Positions 7,722-17,100 of a stretch of DNA of 64,000 nt are shown piece by piece; within the stretch, counting starts at the first letter, position 1; every line of letters begins with the position of its first letter. The DNA comes from Sphingomonas sp. UBA978. Its GTDB lineage: Bacteria > Pseudomonadota > Alphaproteobacteria > Sphingomonadales > Sphingomonadaceae. The stretch spans positions 62,001-126,000 of the forward strand of contig NZ_DBBS01000002.1 of NCBI RefSeq assembly GCF_002292295.1, written 5' to 3'. The position numbers were made by a program, and so were the translations under genes. The notes under the pieces were generated by a model. That model saw only the letters and a list, made by a program, of their open reading frames with translations. It searched no databases and was not told the DNA's origin.

Positions 7722-9128
7722 ATGCGCGCCGTCCGTATCCTGCTGTTCGCGCTGGTGTGGTTCAGCTGCGCGTGGTTCGGATCGTGGGAACTCAACGCCA
7801 ACAATGCGACGCGGATGTTCGCCGCCGTCAGCCTGGTCGAGGACGGCGATGCGACCATCGACGAATTCGCGCCGCTGACGATCGACAAGGCGGTGTTCGA
7901 CGGCCACGCCTATCTCGACAAGGCGCCCGGCATGACGCTGATCGCGCTGCCGGCGGTGTGGCTCGCGAACGTGGCGAGCGGCGAGCGTAGTGCCGACTTC
8001 GGCACGGCACCGGCGGGGCCTGCGTTCGAACGATTCCTGCGCCTGCGGACGCGGCTCGCGGTGGCGACCGGTCCCGCGCTGCTGACCGCGCTGGCGGCGG
8101 TGCTGCTGTTCGACATGGCATCGGGCATCACCGGCAGCGCGGCGGCGGGCCTGTTCGCGGGCCTCGGCTATGCGCTGGGTACGCCGATCTGGGGCTGGTC
8201 GACGACCCTGCTCGGCCATGCGGTGGTCGCGGACTGCTATGCCATCGCGCTGTGGGCGGTGTGGCGGGGGACGCGACGGGCGGACGGCGGCATCGGTCAT
8301 GCGCTGCTCGCCGGGGCGAGCCTCGGCTGGGCGGTCGCGGTCGAATACCAGGCGGTGCTCGCCGGTGCGGTCATCGCGCTCTGGGCGATCTGGCGGGTGC
8401 GGGAGCGGACGGATCGCTGGCGCTTGCTCGGTGCGGCGATGGCGGCGGGCGTCGTCGCGCTGCTGCCGCTCGGCCTCTACAATCTCATCGCCTTCGGCAC
8501 GCCGTTCCGGATCGGCTATTCGGGCGTCGTCGGGTGGGAGGGCATGCATCAGGGGCTGTTCGGGCTCGGCGTGCCGCGGCTGCGGGCGTTGCAGGCAATC
8601 CTGTTCAGCTTCCGGCTCGGGCTGGTCTGGGTGGCGCCGGTGCTGGTACTTGCCCCGCTCGGCCTGTGGTTCTGGGTGCGGCACCGGCAGCATCGCGACG
8701 TTGCGCTGGTCGTGATCCTGACCGCGCTGGTCGTGCTGCTGGTCAACGCGGCCTATGTCTATTGGGATGGCGGCAACACCACCGGGCCGCGCTTCGCCAT
8801 GCCCGCCGTCGCGCCGCTGGCGCTGGGGCTCGCGGCGGAGTGGATGCGATCGCACAGCCGCGGCGAGCGCACCGCGATGACGCTGGTGCTGACGCTGTCG
8901 ATCGCGGTGAATGCGGCCATCGCCTCGGCCGACATCTTCGCGCCGCCGGTCACCGCCTTTCCGGTGTGGCAATGGGTGATCGCGGGCAATTTCGCCAACG
9001 GCTATCTGCGCAATGTGCCGGGCGAATGGTTCGGCTGGAGCGCGTGGGCCGGGTTCTACTGGTGGGCGGCGCTGGCGCTGCCCGCGATGGCGTGGCTCGG
9101 CTGGCGGGTGCGCACCCCTCAGGCGTGA
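7722..9128 (+). CDS. Polytopic membrane protein, GT-C/GT39-like glycosyltransferase candidate
   Basis: 468 residues with about ten to eleven membrane spans. Right after the first span comes a luminal loop with acidic residues (SLVEDGDATIDEF), and then DKAPGMTLIALPAVWL. Both resemble the GT-C fold of ArnT/PMT-like glycosyltransferases, which use polyprenyl-phosphate sugars. A soluble C-terminal domain is absent, so the substrate cannot be guessed. ATG 7722 is chosen; a TTG at 7710 would add four residues inside the upstream gene. The last 10 bp overlap the convergent dedA gene. Confidence 0.6.
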   Translation: MRAVRILLFALVWFSCAWFGSWELNANNATRMFAAVSLVEDGDATIDEFAPLTIDKAVFDGHAYLDKAPGMTLIALPAVWLANVASGERSADFGTAPAGPAFERFLRLRTRLAVATGPALLTALAAVLLFDMASGITGSAAAGLFAGLGYALGTPIWGWSTTLLGHAVVADCYAIALWAVWRGTRRADGGIGHALLAGASLGWAVAVEYQAVLAGAVIALWAIWRVRERTDRWRLLGAAMAAGVVALLPLGLYNLIAFGTPFRIGYSGVVGWEGMHQGLFGLGVPRLRALQAILFSFRLGLVWVAPVLVLAPLGLWFWVRHRQHRDVALVVILTALVVLLVNAAYVYWDGGNTTGPRFAMPAVAPLALGLAAEWMRSHSRGERTAMTLVLTLSIAVNAAIASADIFAPPVTAFPVWQWVIAGNFANGYLRNVPGEWFGWSAWAGFYWWAALALPAMAWLGWRVRTPQA

Positions 9129-9757
9129 GGCGCGCGCTTCAACCCGCGGACGCGGTGCCAGACGTAGAAGGCGACGAGCGCGACGAGGACGACGCCGATC
9201 AGCAGGTCCGCCTGATGAAAGGCCGCCTTGACGCGGGGGTCGCTGTTCCACTTGTCGCCGAGTTTCATGCCGACCCAGGCGAGGCCGAAGCACCACGGCC
9301 AGCTGCCGATGAAGGTATAGACGTGGAACGGCACCAGCCGCATGCGGGCGACGCCCGCGGGGAAGGCGATGAAGCTGCGGATCACCGGCAGCAGGCGACC
9401 GATCAGCACCGCGGCCGAGCCCCAGCGCGCGAAGAAGCGGTCCGCCGCGTCCAGTTCGCCCGGCCCGATCAGCACGTAGCGGCCCCAGCGTTCCGCCATC
9501 GGCCGGCCGCCGCGCTTGCCGACCTCATAGGCGACGATCGAACCGAGGTTGCAGCCGATCGCGCCGGCGGTCGCCGCCAGATACAGGTCGAACCGCCCGG
9601 TCGAAACCAGATAGCCGGCAAACGGCATGATGATCTCGGACGGCAGCGGGATGCATGCGCTCTCGATCGCCATCAGGATGGCGATGCCGACATAGCCGCC
9701 GCTGGAGATCACCCAGATGGTGAAGGTGGCGAGGACGCCCAGGATCTTCTCGAACAT
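9119..9757 (-). CDS. DedA family (VTT-domain) membrane protein
   Basis: 212 residues, five or six hydrophobic segments. The DedA signatures are clear: ESACIPLPSEIIMPFAGYL near residue 32, then GxxxGSIVAYEVGKRGG, and RWGSAAVLIGRLLPVIRSFIAFPAGVARM, whose buried arginines are functionally important in the family. Members act as undecaprenyl-phosphate or phosphatidyl lipid flippases and affect membrane potential and peptide resistance. Divergent from the aldo-keto reductase and tail-to-tail with the GT-C candidate. Confidence 0.92.
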   Translation of the reverse strand: MFEKILGVLATFTIWVISSGGYVGIAILMAIESACIPLPSEIIMPFAGYLVSTGRFDLYLAATAGAIGCNLGSIVAYEVGKRGGRPMAERWGRYVLIGPGELDAADRFFARWGSAAVLIGRLLPVIRSFIAFPAGVARMRLVPFHVYTFIGSWPWCFGLAWVGMKLGDKWNSDPRVKAAFHQADLLIGVVLVALVAFYVWHRVRGLKRAPHA

Positions 9758-9833
9758 GGGCGTGGGGCTTGGCGGATCGCCGCGACAAAGGGAAGGGGGG
9801 AACCGACCGCCGGGGTGGCGCGCTCAAGCGGAC

Positions 9834-10628
9834 ATGACCGATCTGACCTTCAACGATGGCCGCACCATGCCCCAGCTGGGCCTCGGCACCTGGAAACTTC
9901 CCGACGGGCAGGCCGCGGGGGTGGTGCGCCGCGCGCTCGACCTCGGCTATCGCCTGATCGATACCGCCGCCATCTACGGCAACGAACGCGGCGTCGGCGA
10001 CGGGGCGCAGGGCAGCGAGGCGTTCGTCACCACCAAATTGTGGAACGACCGGCAGGGCGACCCCGCCGCGGCGCTGGACGAAAGCCTGTCGTTGCTCGGG
10101 CTCGAGGCGGTCGACCTCTATCTGATGCACTGGCCGGTGCCGAGCCAGGACCTCTACGTCGATGCGTGGAAGGCGATGGTTGAGCTGCGCGAGGCGGGCA
10201 AGACCCGATCGATCGGCGTATCGAACTTCCTGCCCGAGCATCTCGATGCGATCATCGATGCGACCGGGGTGACGCCGGTGCTCAACCAGATCGAGCTTCA
10301 CCCGCGCCATCAGCGGCGCGAGGAGCGGGCGTATCACGAAGCGCATGGCATCGTGACGCAGGCGTGGAGCCCGCTGGGGCAGGGCGGCGACCTGTTGCGC
10401 GATCCGGCGATCGTGGCGGTGGCGGAAAAGCACCGGCGCTCGGCGGCGCAGGTGGTGATCGCCTGGCATCTCGCGCACGGATTCTCGGTGATTCCGAAGG
10501 CGGCCGACCCCGAACATATGAGCGACAATCTCGCCGCGCTGGACCTGACGCTGGACGCGGACGACGTGGCGGCGATCGAAGCGCTCGATTGCGGCGAGCG
10601 GATGGGGGAGGATGCCCGCGCGATGTGA
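9834..10628 (+). CDS. Aldo/keto reductase
   Basis: NADPH-dependent (beta/alpha)8 oxidoreductase of the 2,5-diketo-gluconate reductase-like class, 264 residues. The catalytic tetrad is visible: Asp and Tyr in LIDTAAIYGNE, Lys in VTTKLWN, His in YLMHWPVP. The NADPH loop SVIPKAADPEHMSDN carries the family pattern. The loop between the tyrosine and the lysine (GVGDGAQGSEAF) is several residues shorter than in most relatives, which usually read GVGxAIxxSGxxREELF. This could change substrate access. Its natural substrate is not known. Confidence 0.92.
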   Translation: MTDLTFNDGRTMPQLGLGTWKLPDGQAAGVVRRALDLGYRLIDTAAIYGNERGVGDGAQGSEAFVTTKLWNDRQGDPAAALDESLSLLGLEAVDLYLMHWPVPSQDLYVDAWKAMVELREAGKTRSIGVSNFLPEHLDAIIDATGVTPVLNQIELHPRHQRREERAYHEAHGIVTQAWSPLGQGGDLLRDPAIVAVAEKHRRSAAQVVIAWHLAHGFSVIPKAADPEHMSDNLAALDLTLDADDVAAIEALDCGERMGEDARAM

Positions 10629-10637
10629 TGCGTGAGG

Positions 10638-10656
10638 TGCGGGACCAGAGCCCGCA
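10638..10656 (+). terminator. GC-rich hairpin after the aldo-keto reductase
   Basis: TGCGGG (10638-10643) and CCCGCA (10651-10656) form a 6-bp stem with a 7-base loop, ten bases after the stop codon and between two convergent genes. There is no T-run, so it is at best a weak or Rho-assisted terminator. Confidence 0.3.
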
Positions 10657-10708
10657 TCAACGTCACCGCGGAGCATGTCCGGGGTGACCCGGCGATTGGC
10701 GGACGCTC

Positions 10709-12115
10709 CTACGCCAGCGCCGCCTTCGCCAGTTTCAGGTCTTCCACGAACCGCGCAAATTCGTCCTGCTTCTGCGCTTCGTCGGGCAGGCGCAGTAGAT
10801 AGCTGGGGTGGACGGTGATCCACGCCTCGCCGCCTTCGGGCAGCGTCACCGGACGGCCGCGCTCGCGACCGATCGTCACCGTGCGGCCGAGCAGCGAGCG
10901 GGCGGCGGTGGCGCCGAGCGCGACCGTCACCTGCGGGCGGATCAGCATCCGTTCCTGTTCGATCCACCAGCGGCAGGCGGTGATCTCGCCGGTGTCGGGT
11001 TTGGCGTGGATACGGCGCTTGCCGCGCTGTTCGTATTTGAAATGCTTGACCGCGTTGGTGACGTAGACGCGGGCGCGATCGATCTCCGCGGCGGCGATCG
11101 CACGGTTGAACACCTGCCCCGCCGGGCCGACGAAGGGGGTACCGGCAAGGTCCTCCTGATCGCCCGGCTGCTCGCCGACGAACATCATCGCGGCATCGAC
11201 CGGGCCTTCCCCGAACACGGTCTGCGTCGCGTGCCGGTAGAGGTGACAACGGGTGCAGCTCGACGCCTCGTCGCGCAGCGCCTCCCAGGCTGCTTGGGCA
11301 TTGCCGCCGATTCCGGAGGCCGCCTTGTCGCGGGCGGTGTCGATCATGCCGCTCTCCCGTGCCTGTGCGCCCGCGATCAACTGGCCGACCAAAGCGGTTT
11401 CGGGCATGTTCTTCCAGTATTTGCGGGGCATTTCCTTGAGCATCGCGCCGATCTTCACCCGCGCGGGATTGAAGATGCTGGCGTAATAGGTCTTCCACAC
11501 CTCTTCGGTCGGGTCGCCCTCGGGCGCGTCCGCCTTGCTCGCGCCGGGACCCTCCGACAGCGCCTTGCCGTCCCAGTGGAGCGACACCTCCGGCGTCAGG
11601 ATCGACCAGCGCATGCTGGCGAAGCGGTTGACGAAGAAGGCGGCATTGGCGCGGACGATATGATGCTCGGGCTCGAACCAGGCGACGTAGCGGCTGGTGC
11701 CGTCATCGTCCTGCATCTCGCGAAAGCGCAGGAACGCGCGCATCTTGTGGATATCCCGGCGGACGTTCTTGGCGATCACCTCCAGCCGGCGGACCAGCGG
11801 ATCGGCCTGATCCTCCATCAACTTGGGTTCGCGGCGCAAGCGGCTGAGTGCGGTGTAGAGCAGCGAAAACCGCTCGGGCTCGTCCGCCATGACGACGCTG
11901 CGGGCGAGGTCGATGAAGGCGCGGGGGACGGAAAAGGGGCTCGGCGCCTGCGTTGCGGGCGCGTCGTCGGGTGGTGCGGTGGCGAACAAGTCATCCGGCG
12001 TGTCGCCGACCTGCCAGACCACATCGTCAGGCGGCACTTGCTCGGCGGCAAGCGCGCGGGCGGTGTCGCGCCATGCGTCGAAGTCGTCGGGGGCGGGAAG
12101 TATGGCTATGCGCAT
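10709..12115 (-). CDS. DUF4130-UdgX fusion (uracil-DNA glycosylase superfamily)
   Basis: 468 residues, two domains. Residues 1 to about 240 form the DUF4130 domain normally found next to a radical SAM protein. Residues about 275-468 are a family-4-like uracil-DNA glycosylase with the motifs GEQPGDQEDLAGTPFVGPAG and HPSYLLR. An extra loop KRRIH (His near 370) marks the UdgX subgroup. In characterised UdgX this histidine forms a covalent bond with the sugar after uracil removal. Four cysteines around CTRCHLYR and further on likely hold the Fe-S cluster. The partner radical SAM gene lies upstream on the same strand, separated by a hemerythrin-like gene and a palindromic repeat. Confidence 0.9.
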   Translation of the reverse strand: MRIAILPAPDDFDAWRDTARALAAEQVPPDDVVWQVGDTPDDLFATAPPDDAPATQAPSPFSVPRAFIDLARSVVMADEPERFSLLYTALSRLRREPKLMEDQADPLVRRLEVIAKNVRRDIHKMRAFLRFREMQDDDGTSRYVAWFEPEHHIVRANAAFFVNRFASMRWSILTPEVSLHWDGKALSEGPGASKADAPEGDPTEEVWKTYYASIFNPARVKIGAMLKEMPRKYWKNMPETALVGQLIAGAQARESGMIDTARDKAASGIGGNAQAAWEALRDEASSCTRCHLYRHATQTVFGEGPVDAAMMFVGEQPGDQEDLAGTPFVGPAGQVFNRAIAAAEIDRARVYVTNAVKHFKYEQRGKRRIHAKPDTGEITACRWWIEQERMLIRPQVTVALGATAARSLLGRTVTIGRERGRPVTLPEGGEAWITVHPSYLLRLPDEAQKQDEFARFVEDLKLAKAALA

Positions 12116-12170
12116 GGGTTAAGGCGTTCGTCCGATCGAGGATTGCCGGAAGCAGTCATTCCCTCCTTCC

Positions 12171-12275
12171 GTTCCCCGGCGAAGGCCGGGGCCCAGTTGC
12201 ACCAACATTTGTGAGAATCGGCGCGATGCCATCCGAAAAGCGTACCCAACTGGGCCCCGGCCTTCGCCGGGGAAC
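12171..12275. repeat. Inverted palindromic repeat pair (BIME/REP-like)
   Basis: Two 29-bp arms, 12171-12199 and 12247-12275, are perfect inverted copies. Each holds its own small hairpin (CCCCGGC-GAAG-GCCGGGG). A 47-bp spacer separates them. The unit fills most of the 208-bp gap between the hemerythrin-like gene and udgX. Related GCGAAGGC-type palindromes occur at 53764-53843. Such units can stabilise or terminate transcripts. Confidence 0.8.
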
Positions 12276-12323
12276 AGGGCGGGACAAGGGGCCGGAGTCT
12301 CACATAGCGCGCCCCTCACGGCG

Positions 12324-12809
12324 TCAGTCGCGCTCGTCGCCGCCGGGCGGGTCGGCCTTGGCGATCTTCAGCTCCTCGGGCTTGCGCTCCTCGTAGATGG
12401 TCGCGAGTTCGTCCTCGGTCGCGTCATCGAGTTCCTCGGCGGCGGCGGGGAACATCTCTTCCTCTTCCTCGGTGATGTGATGCTCGTAGCGGCGGCGCAT
12501 GTGGAAGAACTTCTCGCTCCACGCGTCCGATCCGAAATCCTCGTCCGCCATCTCGCCGAGCAGGTCGTCGACCTCCTTGTGCTCGCTGACCGAATGGCGG
12601 GCGTCGTCGCGCAATTCGGGATCGCGCAGCATCGTCGCGTACAGTGATTCCTCCTCGGCGGCGGCATGGCTCTGGATTTCGAGGCGGAATGCCTCGAACA
12701 GTTTCTGGCGCTTGGCGCCGTCGCCCTGCAGCTCCGCGAGCTCCTTCAGCATCGCGCGCTGCTTGTCGTGGTCCCGCTTCAGGTCCGCGTAAATCTGTGC
12801 CAGCGCCAT
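12324..12809 (-). CDS. Hemerythrin HHE-domain protein
   Basis: 161 residues, almost all helical and very acidic. Metal-ligand candidates follow the HHE spacing: DHDKQR near residue 14, HAAAEEE near 48, SEHKEVDDLL near 76, and YEHHITEEEEEMF near 108. The protein would hold a di-iron centre that senses or stores oxygen or nitric oxide, or serves in iron-linked stress response. It sits between the radical SAM gene (63 bp upstream) and udgX, an unusual place for this family. ATG has GGAGA upstream. Confidence 0.88.
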   Translation of the reverse strand: MALAQIYADLKRDHDKQRAMLKELAELQGDGAKRQKLFEAFRLEIQSHAAAEEESLYATMLRDPELRDDARHSVSEHKEVDDLLGEMADEDFGSDAWSEKFFHMRRRYEHHITEEEEEMFPAAAEELDDATEDELATIYEERKPEELKIAKADPPGGDERD

Positions 12810-12845
12810 GGTGAAATCTCCTTCGTCGCTCCAACCGGCGACGGG

Positions 12846-12864
12846 CGCGGGCGTTTCACCCGCG
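12846..12864 (-). terminator. Hairpin between radical SAM gene and hemerythrin gene
   Basis: CGCGGG/CCCGCG 6-bp stem with 7-base loop, 9 bp after the radical SAM stop on the minus strand. There is no T-run. It could attenuate read-through into the hemerythrin and udgX genes; evidence is structural only. Confidence 0.3.
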
Positions 12865-12872
12865 AGTCATTC

Positions 12873-14120
12873 TCACGCCGCGAACAGCTCGAGCTGCTGT
12901 TTCCGGGGCGCGACCAGCGGCCGCAGCTCGGCGCGATCGGTCAGCGCGACCGGGCGCCAGTCCTCGGTGACGATGAAGGGACGCATCTTGGCGATGCTGA
13001 CGGTCAGCCGCGCGACATCGTCGAGGCGCAGCCGGCGCCAGCGGCGGCTGGCAAGGATGCGGTTGACCGCCTTCACCCCCAGCCCGGGCACGCGCAGCAG
13101 CATCTCGCGCGGTGCACGATTGACGTCGACGGGGAAGCTCTCGCGGAACTTGAGCGCCCAGGCGAGCTTGGGATCGATATCGAGCGGCAGCATGCCGGTG
13201 GCGTCGTCCGCCGCGGCGACGACCTCGTGCGGGCTGTAGTCGTAGAAGCGCATCAGCCAGTCGGACTGGTAGAGCCGGTGTTCGCGCATCAGCGGCGGGC
13301 GTTGCAGCGGCAGCACCGTGCTGGCGTCGGGGATCGGGCTGAACGCGCTGTAATAGACGCGGCGCAGCCCGAACCGATCGTAGAGTGTCGAGGCGCGGGT
13401 GACGATCTCGCCATCGGTGGCGGCGTCGGCACCGACGATCATCTGCGTCGACTGGCCGGCCGGCGCGAAGCGGGGCGCGGACCTGTACTTCTTGCGCGCA
13501 TCGCCGTTGTCGACGATCGCGGTCTTCACGTCCTTCATCGCGCCCTCGATCCGCGCGCCGTCCTTTTCAGGGGCGAGGCGCTTCAGGCCGCTGACGGTCG
13601 GCAGTTCGACGTTGATCGACACGCGATCGGCATAGAGCCCGGCCTGATGGACCAGCTCCGGATCGGCATCGGGGATCGTCTTGAGATGGATGTAGCCGCG
13701 GAAATGATGGTCCTCGCGCAAGGATCGCGCGACCTCGACCATCTGCTCCATCGTATAGTTCGAGGACTTGATGATCCCTGACGACAGGAACAGCCCCTCG
13801 ATATAATTGCGCTTGTAGAAGGCGATGGTGAGATTGACGACTTCCGCCGCCGTGAACCGTGCGCGGCGGACGTTGCTGCTCTTGCGGTTGATGCAATAAT
13901 GGCAGTCGAAGATGCAGCTGTTGGTCAGCAGGATCTTGAGCAGGCTGATGCAGCGCCCGTCCGGCGCATAGGCGTGGCAGATGCCCATGCCCTCGGTCGA
14001 ACCCAGCCCCTTGCCGTCGCGGCTGTCGCGTTTCGCCGTGCCGGACGAGGCGCAGGAGGCGTCGTATTTGGCGGCATCGGCGAGGATCGCGAGCTTTTCA
14101 CGGGTGTCGAGCTGCGCCAT
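12873..14120 (-). CDS. UDG-linked radical SAM protein (putative DNA modification/repair)
   Basis: 415 residues of the radical SAM family that is genetically linked to DUF4130-UdgX proteins. The Fe4S4 motif is CX3CX2C in TNSCIFDCHYCINR (about residue 68). Conserved family stretches include the N-terminal KLAILADAAKYDASCASSG, LSSGIIKSSNYTMEQM and TQMIVGADAATD. The C-terminal part has a helix-hairpin-helix, VPGLGVKAVNRILASRRWRRL, for DNA binding. Substrate and reaction are unknown. First gene of a probable SOS-regulated set; the ATG at 14120 has no ribosome-binding site and lies six bases after a -10 element. Confidence 0.9.
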   Translation of the reverse strand: MAQLDTREKLAILADAAKYDASCASSGTAKRDSRDGKGLGSTEGMGICHAYAPDGRCISLLKILLTNSCIFDCHYCINRKSSNVRRARFTAAEVVNLTIAFYKRNYIEGLFLSSGIIKSSNYTMEQMVEVARSLREDHHFRGYIHLKTIPDADPELVHQAGLYADRVSINVELPTVSGLKRLAPEKDGARIEGAMKDVKTAIVDNGDARKKYRSAPRFAPAGQSTQMIVGADAATDGEIVTRASTLYDRFGLRRVYYSAFSPIPDASTVLPLQRPPLMREHRLYQSDWLMRFYDYSPHEVVAAADDATGMLPLDIDPKLAWALKFRESFPVDVNRAPREMLLRVPGLGVKAVNRILASRRWRRLRLDDVARLTVSIAKMRPFIVTEDWRPVALTDRAELRPLVAPRKQQLELFAA

Positions 14121-14122
14121 CC

Positions 14123-14155
14123 GTTCGATATACGTTCTTGTTCAGTCACCTACAA
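14123..14155 (-). promoter_or_regulatory. LexA-type SOS box overlapping a promoter of the radical SAM gene
   Basis: On the minus strand, GAAC (14137-14134), seven bases, GAAC (14126-14123) match the alphaproteobacterial LexA site GAAC-N7-GAAC. The box covers a -10-like TATATC (14132-14127), which is 17 bp from a -35-like TTGTAG (14155-14150). A third GAAC lies at 14143-14140. The gene's ATG begins directly after GG, so the mRNA is probably leaderless. LexA bound here would block polymerase. Confidence 0.7.
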
Positions 14156-14157
14156 GG

Positions 14158-17100
14158 TCACTCCGCCACCAACCGCGTCGCCGCGCCCAGATCGACCGAC
14201 ACCAGCCGGCTGACGCCGCGCTCCACCATCGTCACGCCGAACAGGCGGTGCATGCGGCTCATCGTCACGGCATTGTGGGTGACGATCAGATAGCGCGTGT
14301 CGGTTTCGCGCGTCATCCGGTCGAGCAGGCCGCAGAAGCGTTCGATATTGGCATCGTCCAGCGGCGCATCGACCTCGTCGAGGACGCAGATCGGCGCGGG
14401 GTTGGTGAGGAACAGCGCGAAGATCAGCGCGACCGCGGTCAGCGCCTGTTCGCCGCCGGACAGCAGGGTGAGCGATTGCAGCCGCTTGCCGGGTGGCTGC
14501 GCCATGATCTCCAGCCCCGCCTCGAGCGGATCGTCGGCATCGACCAGTGCCAGATGCGCCTGCCCGCCGTCGAACAAAGTCGTGAACAGGCGGCGGAAAT
14601 GGCCGTCGACCGCTTCGAACGCCGCGAGCAGGCGCTGGCGCCCCTCGCGGTTGAGCGTGCCGATCGAGCCGCGCAGCCGGGCGACCGCCTGGCCGAGCTC
14701 GTCGCGTTCGGCGGCATTGCTCTTGCCGGCGGATTCGAGCGCGGCGAGCTCGGTGGCGGCAACGAGGTTGACCGGGCCGATGCGTTCGCGGTCGGCGGTC
14801 AGGCGTTCGTGCGCCTGCGCCTCCTCGCCCGGCGTGCGGACCGTGGCGGCATCGAAGCCGAGCCGTTCGGGCAGCACCGGCGCCGGGCAGGCGAAGCGTT
14901 CGCCCGACAGCCGGCCCATCTCGACCCGGCGGAGGTCCTGGTTCTCGAGCCGTGCCGCCGCGCCGGCGCGCTGTTCGCGGGCATGGGCGAGCGTTTCGGT
15001 GGTGCGGCGGTGGTCGTCCCCGGCGCGGGCGAGCACGCGATCGGCGTCGCGTTCGGCACCGGCCTGCGCATCCGCTTCCGCGCGCGCGGCCTCGTGGTCC
15101 GCCTCCTTCGCCCCGATCGCGGCGTCGAGTGCGGCGGGGCGGTCGGCGATTGCCTGTGCCTCCGTGGCGAGCGCGGCGTCGCGCCGGTCCATGTCGGCGA
15201 TGCGCTTGGCCGCCTCGCCGGCGCGGGCGCGCCAGCTGCGGCCATCGGCCTGCGCCGCGGCGAGCCGCTCGCGATTCGCCTGTACCGCGCGGTCGAGCGT
15301 GGCGCGGCGTTCGCGCGCCTCCGCCACCGCGGTGCGGCGCCGGTCGGCGTCGTGCGCGCATGTCGCGACCGCAGCGGCGGCGTCATGTCCGTCGGGCAGC
15401 GCGTCGCGGACCGCGCCGGCGGTGGCGAGATCGGCCTGCGCCTCGGCGACGTCGCTGGCGATCCGCGCGGCGCGGGCGTCGAGGTCGGCGCGCTGCCCGG
15501 CGAGACGTTCGAGCGCGGCGGTGGCGCGATCCTCCGCGCGGTCGGCCTCGCGGACGGCGGCTTCGGCCTGGGCGAGGGCGGTGCGGCCGGCCTGCGCGGC
15601 GGCGCGCGCGGCGGCGATCGCCCGGTCGACCCCGGCGCGCGCGGCGTCGGCGGTCGCGACCGCGGCGGCGGCGTCGGGGCGGGCGGCGTGCAGCGCGTTC
15701 AGGCGGTTGAGCCGTTCGAGGCGTTCCGCGGCGGCGGCGCCGTTGCCGCTGGCGACGAAGCCATCCCAGCGCCGCAAGCGGCCGTCGCGCGTGACCAGCC
15801 GCTGGCCGGCGGCGAGCGGCTGGCCGCGATCCTCGGCGACGAAGGTCTGCGCGAGGCGGCGGGCGAGTGCGGCGGGCGCCTCGACCTGCGTGGCGAGCGG
15901 CACGGCGTCGGCCGGCGGCGCGGGGTCGCCCGGCTGCGGGGCGGCGCCGGTCCAGGCGGCGAGGCCGACCTCGAGATCGTCGCCGAGCGCCGCGGCGAGC
16001 GCGCGTTCGTAGCCGGCGGCGGGGACGAGATGGTCGAGCAGGCGGTCGCGGCCGCTGCGCTGCGTCGTCCGAATCAGCGCGGCGACCTCGCTGTCGAGCG
16101 CGGCAAGATCGGCGCGGGCGGTGGCGCGGGCGCTTTCCGCCGCATCGCGGCCGGCGACGGCGATCCGCTCCTCGGCTTCGGCATCCGCCAGCGCCGCGCG
16201 GGCGGTGTCGGCGCTCGTCAGCGCGGCGCGACGGCGCGCGGCGGCGTCGTCGCGGGCGGCGGCGAGCGGCGCTGCGTCGCCCAGCGCGGCGATCCCCTGC
16301 GCGATCTGCGCGGCGTCGCGGGCGGCGCGATCGGCGCGGCCTTGTGCGGCGGCGAGCGCGGCGGTGGCGACACGGGCCTCGGCCGCCTCGCTCGCCTGTC
16401 GGCTCAACGCCCGGGCGAGTGCGACCTCGGCATCGCGCGCATGTCGCTCGGCCTCGGCGAGCGTCGCGTCGAGGCCCGGGCTGTCCTCGGCGGCGGTCAG
16501 GATCGCGCGGTCGAGCGCCTTCACCTCCTCGCCGAGGCGGGCGAGCGCGTCGGCGGCATCCGCGGCGAGCGTGCCTTCGCGCGCACGATCCGCGGCGATG
16601 CCGCGGCGGGCGTCGGCGAGGTCGGCGACCCGGCGTACCGCGGCGTCGCGCTCGGTGCGCAGCGTGGCGAGCGCGTGGCCGGCCGCGCCGGCGCGGTCGC
16701 GGGCGGCGAGCGCGGCGGCCCGCATGGTGGCAACAGTCGCGGCGGCGTCCTGCTGCGCGCCCGCCGCGGCCCGTTCGGCGGCGGTGGCGGCGGCGACCTG
16801 CGCCTCGGCGGCCTGCGCCTCGGCACGGGCGGCATCGGCGGCGGCGACCGCGTCGCGCCAGCGGGCGAAGATCATCCGCCCCTCGGCGACGCGGATCTGT
16901 TCGGACAGCGCGCGATAGCGGTCGGCGGCGCGGGCCTGCCGGCGCAGCGCGGCGGCGCGGACATCCTGTTCGGCGATCAGTTCGTCGAGGCGGAGAAGGT
17001 TCGCCTCGGTGGCGCGAAGCTTCTGTTCGGCGTCCTTGCGGCGGACGTGGAGGCCGGCGATCCCCGCCGCCTCTTCCAGCATCGCGCGGCGTTCGGCGGG

